From: Chloroflexota bacterium
GTDB lineage: Bacteria; Chloroflexota; Dehalococcoidia; Dehalococcoidales; RBG-16-60-22
Direction: 5' to 3'
Length of the DNA stretch: 61,513 nucleotides
Assembly: GCA_016190695.1 (NCBI GenBank)
Contig: JACPQC010000033.1
Span: forward strand, 1 to 61,513
In this document: piece after piece, positions 8,615 to 17,288 of the stretch
Numbering within the stretch: position 1 is the stretch's first letter
Layout: the number at the start of each line of letters is the position of its first letter
Position numbers and translations under genes: made by a program
Notes under the pieces: generated by a model
Told to the model about the DNA's origin: nothing
What the model saw: only the letters and a program-made list of their open reading frames with translations
Database searches by the model: none

Positions 8615-9332
8615 ACAGCTTTGAACGGCCCCGCCCCCCTTTGAGAAAATCTCCGGCCAGCACCAGGGCCTGCTTGTTTATGCCCATCTCCCTGGCCCGT
8701 GACGCCAGGTCTTTCAGGGGCAGTTTGAACGCCTGTCCGTCTTGCCAGCTTGCGCGGTGCACCAGTGCCACCGGGTCTTCGGGGCTGTACCCCGCCGCCA
8801 GCAGCTCTGCGCTCACCGCCTCCAGTAGCGATGTGCTCAGGAAGATGGCCAGAGCGGCGCGGTGGGCGGCCAGTTCGCGGAGCTTCTGCGTGCCCGGAAC
8901 AGGGGTGCGGCCCTCCATCCTGGTGATGATGACCGTCTGAGATATATCGGGCAGGGTAAGCTCCGTCCTGAGCATGGCGGCGGCGGCGAACAGGGAGCTT
9001 ACCCCCGGTATCACCTCGTAATCGATGCCTTGCTTGTCAAGGGCGACCATCTGCTCCTGGATAGCCCCGTAGATGGCCGGGTCGCCGCTGTGCAGTCGGG
9101 CCACCGTCTTGCCCTGCTGCACCGAGCTTACCATGATATCGACTATTTCCTCCAGGGTGAGCGAGGCGCTGCCGTAGATCTCGACGCCGGCGCGGGCAGT
9201 GGCGCACACCTCCGGGTTCACCAGGGAATCGGCGTAGATGATGACGTCCGCCTTTTCGATTATCCTCAGCGCCTTTACCGTGATCAGTTCGGGGTCTCCC
9301 GGCCCGGCGCCGAGGAAATACACCTTTGTCAT
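8589..9332 (-). CDS. cbiF: Cobalt-precorrin-4 C11-methyltransferase
   Basis: SAM-dependent methylation at C11 of cobalt-precorrin-4. The 247-aa chain has the family landmarks VYFLGAGPGDPELITVKA at the N-terminus, ARLHSGDPAIYGAI in the SAM region, and IPGVSSLFAAAA. It lies 1 bp after cbiL and overlaps cbiGH in the cobalamin operon. CobM, the aerobic counterpart, is very similar; the anaerobic name is chosen from the CbiG, CbiD and CbiX genes in the same operon. Confidence 0.93.
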   Translation of the reverse strand: MTKVYFLGAGPGDPELITVKALRIIEKADVIIYADSLVNPEVCATARAGVEIYGSASLTLEEIVDIMVSSVQQGKTVARLHSGDPAIYGAIQEQMVALDKQGIDYEVIPGVSSLFAAAAMLRTELTLPDISQTVIITRMEGRTPVPGTQKLRELAAHRAALAIFLSTSLLEAVSAELLAAGYSPEDPVALVHRASWQDGQAFKLPLKDLASRAREMGINKQALVLAGDFLKGGRGRSKLYDGDFKRG

Positions 9333-9333
9333 A

Positions 9334-10050
9334 TTATCTCCGTACTATAATGAGCGATAGATAGTCCGGATCGATGCCCCGCAGCGCGCTGATGTTGCGG
9401 ACCACCTCTTCGCCGGTCATGGTGCACCGGCTCACGTAGACGCATCCGTCGCCCCTGCCCGATTCTTCGATGATGTCCAGCAGGCGGTCAAACCGGGCGC
9501 TGGCCTTGAGCAGGACAACGGTATCGAAGCTGTCCAGTGCCTGCCTGATGGCCTCGTCGCCGCAGGTCGAGGTGATGACGGCCAGGCGCTGGTCCCCGGC
9601 AGCCAGCGGCGCCAGGGCGGCGGCTGAGGCTGCGCTTGCCGATGTCACCCCGGGGACGACTTCTATGGATACATCGGGATGCAGTCGCTGCAGAGTCTCA
9701 ATGAGGTAAATGGCGGTCCCATAGAGGAGCGGGTCTCCCAGGCTGACATAAGCGCCGTCCTGCCCGGCGCTGAGATGGCGCCACATGGCGTCCGCCGCCC
9801 GGAGCCAGCCTTCGGCCAGGCGCTTCTCGTCCCTGGTCATGGGCAGGGCCAGTTCCACCAGGCTTTGCCCCGGCGGGCGCTCCGTGCCGATGATACTCGC
9901 CGCCAGGCTGGGGCTGTACCTGTCCTTGTGCGGCACGAACACCACCGGCACCTGTTGCAGTATGCGCTGCGCCTTCACCGTGATCAGGTCGGGGTCGCCC
10001 GGCCCGGCGCCGATGACGTAGAGCCGGCCGCACTCCTTACTCACAGTCAT
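9334..10050 (-). CDS. cbiL: Cobalt-precorrin-2 C20-methyltransferase
   Basis: Adds the C20 methyl group to cobalt-precorrin-2 from SAM. The 238-aa protein shows the N-terminal VIGAGPGDPDLITVKAQ motif, YVSLGDPLLYGTAIYL, and VVPGVTSASAASAA, in the order expected for CbiL/CobI. The start overlaps the cbiET end by 14 bp. Confidence 0.92.
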   Translation of the reverse strand: MTVSKECGRLYVIGAGPGDPDLITVKAQRILQQVPVVFVPHKDRYSPSLAASIIGTERPPGQSLVELALPMTRDEKRLAEGWLRAADAMWRHLSAGQDGAYVSLGDPLLYGTAIYLIETLQRLHPDVSIEVVPGVTSASAASAAALAPLAAGDQRLAVITSTCGDEAIRQALDSFDTVVLLKASARFDRLLDIIEESGRGDGCVYVSRCTMTGEEVVRNISALRGIDPDYLSLIIVRR

Positions 10051-11278
10051 GACCGGGCCTCCTTCCGGTGATGACGAACACCGGGTTCAACGCCTCCAGG
10101 CGGGTGAGGTCCAGGATATCCCGGCTGCGGGCCACGCTCACCAGCGCGATGTCAGCGTCAAAGCCATTGGCCTTGAGCGCGCTGATGGCGGCCTGCATCG
10201 TCTCCAGGGTGGCGGCATTGACCACGATGCAGCCCCCATTCTTAAGCCGCCGGCAGGCGATATCCAGTATGGTCGTCATCCGGCCCCCGCTGCCCCCGAT
10301 GAACACCGCGCCGGGGTCAGGGAGTTTGTCCAGTCCCTCCGGGGCCATCGCCCTGACCACGGCCAGGTTATCGCAGGCGAATTCGCGGGCGTTCTCCCTG
10401 ATAGCGGCCACCGCCCCTTCATCCTTCTCAACGGCGTACACCGCGCCATCGCTGGCGAGACGGGAGGCCTCGACCGATATCGCCCCGGAGCCGGCCCCGA
10501 TGTCCCAGACCACGCTGTCCTCCCGGAGGCAGAGGCTGGCCAGGCTTACCGCGCGCACCTCGAGCTTGGTCATCAGGCCGGAGTGGCCCTCCGGGTGATG
10601 GAAACGGTCGTCGGGGATGCCGAAGAGCCGGGGCCGCGCCCCGGTATCATGCTGCCTGACAAGTATGGTGACATTGAGCGGGGAGAAGTCCCGCTCCTTG
10701 AGGTCATAAAGGTCGGTGGCGGCTATGGTCTCCCTCTCTGTGCCCAGGTCCTGGCAGACATAGGCCTGGCAGTTGACGATGCCCCTGTCCTCCAGCAGCC
10801 GGGCAATCTCGCCGGGGGTATGTTTGTTGTCGGTGAACAGGGCTATCTTGCGGTGTTGGCGCACCAGCTTTACTATATCATCGATGGGACGGGAATGCAC
10901 GCTGGCCAGGACGGCGTCGTCCCAGCTTTCCCCGATGCGGGCGAAGGCCAGTTGCATGGCGCTGATGTTGGGTATTATTTCAAAGTTGTCCTTGCCCAGT
11001 TTGTCAGTCAAGTATCTGCCGATGCCGAAGAAACCGGGGTCGCCCGAGGCCAGGACGGCCATTCTCTTGCGGCCCAGGTTCGCCCGGATGCAGGCGGTTA
11101 CCTGGTCAATATTATTGGTTATGGCCATCTTCTCAGCGGGCAGGTGGGGGAACATCTCCAGCAGCCGGCTCCCGCCGAAGACCATCTCAGCAGCTTTCAG
11201 GGCACGCAGCGCTTCGGCGCCCAGGGTGGACGCCCCACCCGGCCCCACCCCGATGATATGCACCTTATCTCCCGGCAC
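10037..11278 (-). CDS. cbiET: Bifunctional cobalt-precorrin-7 C5-methyltransferase / precorrin-6B C12-decarboxylase-C15-methyltransferase
   Basis: The chain contains both CbiE and CbiT. Residues 1 to about 205 are the CbiE tetrapyrrole methylase (IIGVGPGGASTLGAEALRA, LASGDPGFFGIG). From about residue 210 a class I SAM methyltransferase begins with HSGLMTKLEVRAVSLASL and carries VWDIGAGSGAISVEA as motif I, matching CbiT. The 413-aa length is typical of CobL/CbiET. It overlaps cbiD upstream and cbiL downstream by 14 bp each. Confidence 0.94.
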   Translation of the reverse strand: MPGDKVHIIGVGPGGASTLGAEALRALKAAEMVFGGSRLLEMFPHLPAEKMAITNNIDQVTACIRANLGRKRMAVLASGDPGFFGIGRYLTDKLGKDNFEIIPNISAMQLAFARIGESWDDAVLASVHSRPIDDIVKLVRQHRKIALFTDNKHTPGEIARLLEDRGIVNCQAYVCQDLGTERETIAATDLYDLKERDFSPLNVTILVRQHDTGARPRLFGIPDDRFHHPEGHSGLMTKLEVRAVSLASLCLREDSVVWDIGAGSGAISVEASRLASDGAVYAVEKDEGAVAAIRENAREFACDNLAVVRAMAPEGLDKLPDPGAVFIGGSGGRMTTILDIACRRLKNGGCIVVNAATLETMQAAISALKANGFDADIALVSVARSRDILDLTRLEALNPVFVITGRRPGHDCE

Positions 11279-12398
11279 GTCCCCTCCCGATAATAGCGCC
11301 CTCAGGGTCGGTCATGATACATTGTACTTCAATTTCCCCGCCCGCCGCCTGGCAATTCTCAGCCGCCATCAGGCAGAGGCGGTCGCAGAACTCCCTTACT
11401 TTTCCCGGCGGCAGCATGCGGCGCAGGTGGTTGGCGGTGACAGCACCGCCCAGGGTGGCGGCAATGGCCGCAGAGATTCCGCAGCTTGTCGCCACCCGCG
11501 CCAGGAAGGCGATGTCTATGTCGCATTTCGTGGAGCTGGTCTGGAGGTGACCCGCCGCCAGCTTGCTTATCTTCCCGATCATGCTCCAGACGGTAGCGCG
11601 CCCCAGCCTTTTTCGGGCGCACTCCTTCAGCGAGAAGCCAATAAAGTCGCCGGACTGGATGAAGCATTCTTCGGACAGCTTCAGTTCCCCCTGGGCATAG
11701 CGCTCGCTGCGCCGCCCCGTGGTCAGCACCGCCTCGCGGCAGCCGCAGGCGACGGCCACGTCCAGGGCCTGGGAGATGCAGGCGGTGTAGGCCTCGACCG
11801 AGTAGGGGAGGACGATGCCGGTGGTGCCCAGGATGGAGATGCCCCCGGTGATACCCAGGCGCGGGTTCAGGGTGCGCCGGGCCAGTTCCTCCCCACGGGG
11901 CACAGATATTTCGACCCTCAGCCCACGGCTCTTCGTTTCGGTGGCGGCTGTGGAGAAGGCGAGGTAGCGGCGGGCAACGCTGCTGACCGAGTCCATGATC
12001 ATCTGCCTGGGCACCGGGTTGATGGCTGGCTGGCCCACCGGCACCTCCAGGCCCGGCTTGGTCACGGTGCCCACCCCCTGCCCCCCGGCGATGGTGATGC
12101 CGGGAGATTCCGTCCAGAACACGGAGGCCTTTATCTCGGCGCCGTGGGTCACGTCCGGGTCATCCCCGGCGTCTTTTATCACCGAGCAGGCAGCTTGAGT
12201 CCTGTCGAAGGCGCAGAATGATACCGCAAAGACAGCCTTGCCCCCGCCGGGAAGGGCGATCTGGACGCGTCTTACCGGCTTTTGCCGGAGCAGAGAGATA
12301 GCGGCGGCGCGTGAGGCTGCTGCGGCACAGGCCCCCGTGGTGTACCCGGCGCGCAAAGGCTTTCCCCGGCGTCTCGCCGTGCGACCCTCAGTGTCCAA
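11265..12398 (-). CDS. cbiD: Cobalt-precorrin-5B C1-methyltransferase
   Basis: CbiD marks the anaerobic, early-cobalt route. The N-terminus has the hallmark LRAGYTTGACAAAASRAA, followed by VIKDAGDDPDVTHG. The 377-aa length is normal. The start is TTG, supported by a GGGGGAGG site seven bases upstream. It lies 15 bp after cbtA, in the middle of the operon. Confidence 0.95.
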   Translation of the reverse strand: MDTEGRTARRRGKPLRAGYTTGACAAAASRAAAISLLRQKPVRRVQIALPGGGKAVFAVSFCAFDRTQAACSVIKDAGDDPDVTHGAEIKASVFWTESPGITIAGGQGVGTVTKPGLEVPVGQPAINPVPRQMIMDSVSSVARRYLAFSTAATETKSRGLRVEISVPRGEELARRTLNPRLGITGGISILGTTGIVLPYSVEAYTACISQALDVAVACGCREAVLTTGRRSERYAQGELKLSEECFIQSGDFIGFSLKECARKRLGRATVWSMIGKISKLAAGHLQTSSTKCDIDIAFLARVATSCGISAAIAATLGGAVTANHLRRMLPPGKVREFCDRLCLMAAENCQAAGGEIEVQCIMTDPEGAIIGRGRAGR

Positions 12399-12413
12399 TC
12401 GCCGGCCTCCCCC

Positions 12414-13142
12414 TCAGCCTGCCGTCAGCCTGCTTTGCGAGCGTTTCAACAGCAGGGCGGAGAGGACGCCCAGCAGCGCCCAGAAAAGGACCTGTCCAGC
12501 CAGAGAAAGGATGCGGAAGTCCCACACCAGGCCGGCAGGGGCGGTAATGGCGTCCGGGTTGGGCGGCATCAGGACGAAGAGCAGGATGGCCAGGACCGCG
12601 TAGACGGCCAGCGCCAGGCCCAACCGCCGTCCCCCCAGGTTCCGCCACCGACCCAACACCCGGTAGGCAACCGCTGCCACTATCACCGCCAGCGCTGAAA
12701 GGGCGATAAAAGCAATCTGGATGGTCTGGCGGTAATAGACCGTATCCGTGTCCCCCACCCCGGGCGGGTTAGCCGGGTATTTCAGGAAAGGGAGAAGGGC
12801 TATAGACCACCACAGCAGCCCCGCCAGGGCCATTGCCTTGATATCAGGCCACCGTCCGGGCAACCGCCGCCTGGTGACGGCGAACACCACGGCGAAGATG
12901 ATGCCTGCTATCAAACCGTAAAGGGCGCTGCCGGCAACCAGCATCACCTTCTGTACCAGCCGGGAGACCACCGGCGCATAGCGCCCCGCCTGCTCCGCGG
13001 ACATGACGGCCTCGTCCTCCAGGGCAATGGCAGCGTCTATCACCGGCTCGGTCACCACGAAGTGAAACAGCCCCATCGCCAGGCCGGCAATGAGGCCGGC
13101 AATGAGGGTGGCCCTGAGTATCGGGTACAGCCGCTCAGTCAT
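12414..13142 (-). CDS. cbtA: Cobalt transporter subunit CbtA
   Basis: A 242-aa integral membrane protein beginning MTERLYPILRATLIAGLIAG, with about five hydrophobic segments and the family-typical FHFVVTEPVIDAAIALE. CbtA is a predicted cobalt uptake component usually paired with CbtB and regulated with B12 genes. Its position inside the cobalamin operon, with a one-base overlap with cbtB, supports the assignment. Its biochemical mechanism is poorly established in the family. Confidence 0.85.
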   Translation of the reverse strand: MTERLYPILRATLIAGLIAGLAMGLFHFVVTEPVIDAAIALEDEAVMSAEQAGRYAPVVSRLVQKVMLVAGSALYGLIAGIIFAVVFAVTRRRLPGRWPDIKAMALAGLLWWSIALLPFLKYPANPPGVGDTDTVYYRQTIQIAFIALSALAVIVAAVAYRVLGRWRNLGGRRLGLALAVYAVLAILLFVLMPPNPDAITAPAGLVWDFRILSLAGQVLFWALLGVLSALLLKRSQSRLTAG

Positions 13143-13351
13143 TAGTGACAGGCCAGGCCGGCGGCGTGGCGGAAGTCATGGAAGACCTCGTGGAGCAGGT
13201 TCTGCTGGTAGGCGGTCTCGCCCATGAAAGCGGCCAGGGCTTGCCCCTGGTCCATGGTGATGAGGAACAGTGCCACCAGCGATGCCGCCAGCAGGCCCCA
13301 GTGCAGTGGAGACAGCCCCAGCTTTGTTTTTCCTCCGGTGATAGCGTCCAT
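13142..13351 (-). CDS. cbtB: Cobalt transporter subunit CbtB (small, His-rich C-terminus)
   Basis: A 69-aa protein with one transmembrane helix (about residues 16-36) and a C-terminal His motif, HEVFHDFRHAAGLACH, as expected for CbtB and suited to metal binding. Its stop overlaps the cbtA start. It lies 16 bp downstream of cbiX-cbiC. Confidence 0.85.
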   Translation of the reverse strand: MDAITGGKTKLGLSPLHWGLLAASLVALFLITMDQGQALAAFMGETAYQQNLLHEVFHDFRHAAGLACH

Positions 13352-13367
13352 TCTGAAGACCTCCCTT

Positions 13368-14411
13368 TTATTTTTTCCCGGCGGCGCCGACTCTAGCTAC
13401 GGCCAGCCCCAGCAGGGCGTTCACTGTGGCCGCCGCCAGCGCGCTGCCGCCGCGGGTTCCCGCAAGTGATATGAAGGGTATATCCCTTCTCATAAGCTCG
13501 TCTTTGGACTCCCTGGCCTGGATGAAGCCGACGGGCATGCCCACCACCAGGGCCGGCCTCGCCTGGCCAGCGTCTATCATGCTGGTGAGGGCGAGGAGGG
13601 CGGTGGGGGCGTTGCCGATGGTCACGATGGCCCCGTTCAGCCGCTGCCCCAGGTGGTGCATCGCCACCGCGGTGCGGGTCAGGCCGGACTGGGCGCCGTT
13701 CACCTCGTCCAGGGCGCAGCACACGTTGCAGCCGAAACTGCCGGCGAGTCGCTTGTTCACGCCGGTGGATACCATCCTGACATCAGTGAACACCGGGCTG
13801 CCGGCGGCGATGGCCTCCAGGCCGCTGGGCACTGCTGTCGGGCTGAACTTCACCAACCGGGCGATGTCCGGATCGCCGCTGGTGTGGACGATGCGTTTGA
13901 CCACGTCCCGCTCCGCCGGGGAAACAGGCAGCGGCGGCAGCAGCCCGTCGATTATGGCCATGCTGTCCCGCTCTATCTGGCCCGGTTCGGGACTGGAAGA
14001 GGATTCTGGGGAAAGCTCCGGGGCGGCATCGATGATGCTCTGGGCGATAAGCGCGGTAAAGTCTGCGCTCCCGCCGAGGTGTCCGGCCAGGACAAACCGG
14101 CATGCCGGGTAGGCGCGCTCGAGCTGGGCGATCTCTTCGGGGACGTGCTCGGTGATGTGCCGGCCAGGGAAGAGGAAATAGGGCACGATGATAATGCGGC
14201 TGACCCCGGCGCGGGCCATCGTTGCCGCCGCTTCTTCGAGGCTGGGATGGTTGAACTGGAGGGACGCCCAGGAGACAACCGCCCTCGGGGAAAGCAGCAC
14301 CTTGACTCCATCGGTCACCCTGCCCAGGACGCTGGTCATCTCGGCGCTGCCGCGTTCGCCGCGGGTGCCGTGCGCCAGGATGATGACCCCGGTATCAGCA
14401 CAATCAACCAT
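13368..14411 (-). CDS. cbiXC: Fused sirohydrochlorin cobaltochelatase (CbiX) and cobalt-precorrin-8 methylmutase (CbiC)
   Basis: The first gene of the cobalamin operon encodes both cobalt insertion and the late methyl shift. Residues 8 to about 125 are a short CbiX domain with VIILAHGTRGERG and PYFLFPGRHITEHVP, each holding a metal-binding His. After a Ser/Pro-rich linker, about residues 145-347 form CbiC, with its catalytic His in RIVHTSGD, then GCNVCCALDE and IGNAPTALLAL. I use the ATG at 14411: the frame stays open farther upstream, but there it reads through hairpin repeats and past the promoter. Confidence 0.92.
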   Translation of the reverse strand: MVDCADTGVIILAHGTRGERGSAEMTSVLGRVTDGVKVLLSPRAVVSWASLQFNHPSLEEAAATMARAGVSRIIIVPYFLFPGRHITEHVPEEIAQLERAYPACRFVLAGHLGGSADFTALIAQSIIDAAPELSPESSSSPEPGQIERDSMAIIDGLLPPLPVSPAERDVVKRIVHTSGDPDIARLVKFSPTAVPSGLEAIAAGSPVFTDVRMVSTGVNKRLAGSFGCNVCCALDEVNGAQSGLTRTAVAMHHLGQRLNGAIVTIGNAPTALLALTSMIDAGQARPALVVGMPVGFIQARESKDELMRRDIPFISLAGTRGGSALAAATVNALLGLAVARVGAAGKK

Positions 14412-14436
14412 GCTAGTCTCCAGTAAAGTATGCTTT

Positions 14437-14465
14437 ATTATAGGCCGCTCGATAGCTCGTGTCAA
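14437..14465 (-). promoter_or_regulatory. Consensus sigma-70 promoter of the cobalamin operon
   Basis: On the minus strand TTGACA (14465-14460) and TATAAT (14442-14437) are exactly 17 bases apart. Transcription should begin near 14430, leaving only about 20 nt before the cbiX ATG. That leaves no room for a cobalamin riboswitch, and I found no riboswitch core upstream. Confidence 0.78.
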
Positions 14466-14532
14466 GGGTTTGTCGTCAAAATTCGTAAAATTGGCCAGAC
14501 GCACCAGCGAACGATGAAGATATTTTGTCGTC

Positions 14533-14576
14533 GGAATCCAGCCTCCCCTCTCCTGGATTCCAGCCTTCGCTGGAAT
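14533..14576. repeat. Dispersed hairpin repeat
   Basis: GGAATCCAG at 14533-14541 faces CTGGATTCC at 14553-14561. A second perfect hairpin, ATTCCAGC-CTTC-GCTGGAAT, spans 14557-14576. The same hairpin occurs at 28541-28560. The 14412-14772 spacer otherwise holds only the cobalamin operon promoter. Confidence 0.7.
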
Positions 14577-14772
14577 GACAGAATAGATTGTTTTCATGTT
14601 CGCGGGTGGCCGGCAGCGCCATGACGAATGTTTAATAATTGTCATTGCCCGGCTTCGCGGGAATGATAGGTTGTTGTAAATGCCCTCCCGCTCCGGCGGT
14701 TGACGCTGGCGGGGCAATGATTTATCATTGTTACTGTTTCCGGCATTTCCGTTCTTTTGGTATTTGGGCCTG

Positions 14773-15648
14773 ATGATATACGAATCAAAGCAGCTCCGGG
14801 TTATCGCGGCCATGCCCGCTTTCAACGAGGAGAGATACATTGGCTCGATGGTGCTGAGGACCAGACAGTTCGTTGACGAGGTGGTGGTGGTCGATGACGG
14901 CAGCGCCGATGCCACCGCCGAGATCGCCCGGCTCGCCGGGGCGTCTGTTGTCCGGCACGAGACGAACCGCGGCTACGGGGCCGCCATCCAGAGCATCATC
15001 GCCGAGGCCAGGAAAAGGGACGCCGATGTCCTGCTGCTTATTGACGCCGACGCCCAGCATAACCCCGCCGAGATACCATCGCTGGTCAAGCCGCTGCTCG
15101 ATGGCTACGACCTGGTCATCGGCACCAGGCGGGAACAGGGGGAGAACATACCCTTCTACCGGCGCATCGGGCTGAAAATTCTCAGGCGTTCCACCAATAT
15201 CCTGTCCGACGCCAAGCTCAGTGACACCGAGTCCGGCTTCAGGGGCTTTTCCAGGAAGGCTATAGCCATGTTGAAGCTGAGGGAGAACGGCATGGCGGCA
15301 TCGGCGGAGACGGTGGCCGAGGCGTCCAGGCTGGGTCTCAGGATGACCGAGGTGCCCATTTCCATCATTTACAGTCGTGATAGCTCCACGTTGAACCCGG
15401 TGGCGCACGGTATGCAGGTGCTGGCGCGGGTAGTGGCCATGATATCGGAGCGGCGGCCGCTCTTCTTTTTCGGGCTGGGCGGCAGCATCCTGGTGGCACT
15501 GAGCCTGGTCGCCGGCGGCATGCTGCTGCGAATACTGGCCCCCCCCGCCACCGCCGCCCTGGCCCTGGCCGCAGCTTTATTCCTGGTGGTCGGCATATGC
15601 GGCATATTTACCGGGCTGATACTGCACGTGCTGGTCAAGAGGAGCTAG
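14773..15648 (+). CDS. Family 2 glycosyltransferase with C-terminal membrane anchor
   Basis: Probably a polyprenyl-phosphate or related sugar transferase (DPM1/ArnC-like GT2). The GT-A domain shows PAFNEERYIG, VVVVDDGSAD and LLIDADAQHNP, the latter carrying the metal-binding DxD. Two hydrophobic helices at about residues 229-250 and 258-285 anchor the C-terminus. The ATG at 14773 is chosen because the GT fold begins a few residues later; an upstream TTG at 14728 would add a hydrophobic stretch with no clear ribosome binding site. It is divergent from the cobalamin operon and is followed by the radical SAM gene. Confidence 0.82.
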   Translation: MIYESKQLRVIAAMPAFNEERYIGSMVLRTRQFVDEVVVVDDGSADATAEIARLAGASVVRHETNRGYGAAIQSIIAEARKRDADVLLLIDADAQHNPAEIPSLVKPLLDGYDLVIGTRREQGENIPFYRRIGLKILRRSTNILSDAKLSDTESGFRGFSRKAIAMLKLRENGMAASAETVAEASRLGLRMTEVPISIIYSRDSSTLNPVAHGMQVLARVVAMISERRPLFFFGLGGSILVALSLVAGGMLLRILAPPATAALALAAALFLVVGICGIFTGLILHVLVKRS

Positions 15649-15676
15649 CCAGCTTGCTGTCCCTTTATGGAAGAGA

Positions 15677-17068
15677 ATGCTTAGAGTAACCCTGGTCAAC
15701 CCGCCGCAATTCACTGATTATCCCCAGCCCCCCATCGGCCTGGCCCTGCTCGCCGCCGTGCTCGAAAAGCAGGGATACCAGGTGACAGTGGTAGACGCCA
15801 ACGCCCTCGGCATCCGTCCTGAGAACATCCCGGCTTACGTTCAGGCGGACGTGGTCGGTCTTACCGCAGTGACCCCGACGGCGAGCGCGGCCATAACCGC
15901 CGCCTATCATCTTAAGCTGGCCAGGCCGGACGTGCCCATCATCCTGGGCGGGGTGCATGCCACGCTGCTGCCGGAGGCTACCCTGTCCAAGGCACCGGCC
16001 ATCGATGTCATTGTCAGGGGGGAGGGCGAGGAGACCATCGTCGAGCTTCTCCAGGCCCTCGAAGGCGGCGGTCCCCTGGAAGGCGTTGCCGGCATAACCT
16101 ACCGTTCCGGAGACAGGGTGGTCAGCACCGCCGAGAGGCCGCTCAACAAGGATCTCGACTCCCTGCCTTTCCTGGCCTATCACCTGCTGCCCTGGCGGAA
16201 GTACCGGCCCCACCCGCCGCACGGCCGGGCCATGCCCTTTGCCGCTGTAGTCACCAGCCGCGGCTGCCCCTATCACTGCGCCTATTGCTCCAAGCCCATC
16301 TTCGGCAACCGCTTCCGCGCCCAGAGTCCGGAACGGGTGCTGTACGAGGTGGACTACCTCATGAAGCGCTTTGGCGCCAGGGAGATCGCCTTTTATGACG
16401 ATGTCTTTACCGTGGACAAAAAGCGCGCCCGCGCCATCGCCGACGGCATTGTCAGGAAAGGGATAAAGCTGACCTGGACCTGCGAGACCAGGGTGAACCT
16501 GGTGGACGCCGAACTGCTCCGCAGCTTCAGACGGGCCGGCTGCTATGCCATCGCCTACGGGATAGAGTCAGCTTCCAGGGAGATACTGGAGGTGCTGGAC
16601 AAGGGCATCACCCTGGAACAGGTGGAACAGGCGGTGAGCTGGAGCCGCCGTGCCGGTCTTCAGACCATCGGCTACTTCATGGTCGGCTCGCCGGGCGAAA
16701 CGCCGGAGACGATCCAGCAGACCATCGATTTTGCCAAGAGACTGAAGCTGGATTTCGCCCAGTTCTCGGTGACAACTCCCTTCCCCGGTACCAAGCTCAA
16801 CCGGCTAATGGGTGAGAGAGGTCAAGAGATACCCTGGGAGAGCCTGGTCTATTCCGGGGCCGACGAGCAGCTTTCCCCGGTGTTCGAGAGCAGCCAGCTC
16901 AGCCGGGATGACCTCAAGGCCTGGACCAGGCGGGCCTACCGGGAGTTCTACCTCCGGCCGGAGTACCTCTGGCAGCGGCTGAAGACGGTCAATTCCCTGG
17001 GGGCGCTGAAGATGAACCTCAAGGGGTTCGGGATGCTGCTCAGGAGCATTGTGCCCTCCCGGTCGTGA
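15677..17068 (+). CDS. B12-binding domain radical SAM protein
   Basis: An N-terminal cobalamin-binding Rossmann domain (VTLVNPPQF, GGVHATLLPEATL) precedes a radical SAM core with the cluster motif SRGCPYHCAYCSKP (Cx3Cx2C), then FYDDVFTVDKKRA and the GIESASREIL motif. At 463 aa it is typical of the class that includes HpnJ-like and BchE-like enzymes. It would use cobalamin made by the operon next door. The reaction cannot be named; a lipid or tetrapyrrole methylation or rearrangement is plausible. It lies 28 bp after the glycosyltransferase and is likely co-transcribed. Confidence 0.85.
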   Translation: MLRVTLVNPPQFTDYPQPPIGLALLAAVLEKQGYQVTVVDANALGIRPENIPAYVQADVVGLTAVTPTASAAITAAYHLKLARPDVPIILGGVHATLLPEATLSKAPAIDVIVRGEGEETIVELLQALEGGGPLEGVAGITYRSGDRVVSTAERPLNKDLDSLPFLAYHLLPWRKYRPHPPHGRAMPFAAVVTSRGCPYHCAYCSKPIFGNRFRAQSPERVLYEVDYLMKRFGAREIAFYDDVFTVDKKRARAIADGIVRKGIKLTWTCETRVNLVDAELLRSFRRAGCYAIAYGIESASREILEVLDKGITLEQVEQAVSWSRRAGLQTIGYFMVGSPGETPETIQQTIDFAKRLKLDFAQFSVTTPFPGTKLNRLMGERGQEIPWESLVYSGADEQLSPVFESSQLSRDDLKAWTRRAYREFYLRPEYLWQRLKTVNSLGALKMNLKGFGMLLRSIVPSRS

Positions 17069-17117
17069 CCGGTTGCGGAAAGCTGTTCGCCGGCGGAGCT
17101 TGAGCGGACTTTCAGAC

Positions 17118-17194
17118 TGGTCGGGGTGAGAGGATTTGAACCTCCGGCCTCAGCGTCCCAAACGCTGCGCGCTGACCAGCTGCGCTACACCCCG
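17118..17194 (-). tRNA. tRNA-Pro(TGG)
   Basis: The minus strand folds as a full cloverleaf. The acceptor stem is CGGGGTG/CACCCCG, the anticodon stem is CAGCG/CGCTG with loop TTTGGGA (anticodon TGG), and the T arm is GGAGG-TTCAAAT-CCTCT (one G-T pair). The CCA end is encoded at 17120-17118. Confidence 0.93.
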
Positions 17195-17288
17195 CCCTGC
17201 AAAGTATAACAGAGCAGCTATCGAGGCGCAATAACGCAGCCCCGTTTCAGGCCGATTCCAGCGTTTTTAGCTTCAGATTTTCGAGGCT

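Noticed and set aside
14412-14772. Cobalamin riboswitch before the B12 operon
   Set aside because: No conserved core was found on the relevant strand, and the promoter leaves only about 20 nt of leader.
14412-14915. Extension of the CbiX-CbiC frame upstream to 14915
   Set aside because: The extra 168 residues translate hairpin repeats and run past the consensus promoter and into the opposite glycosyltransferase start, so they are non-coding.
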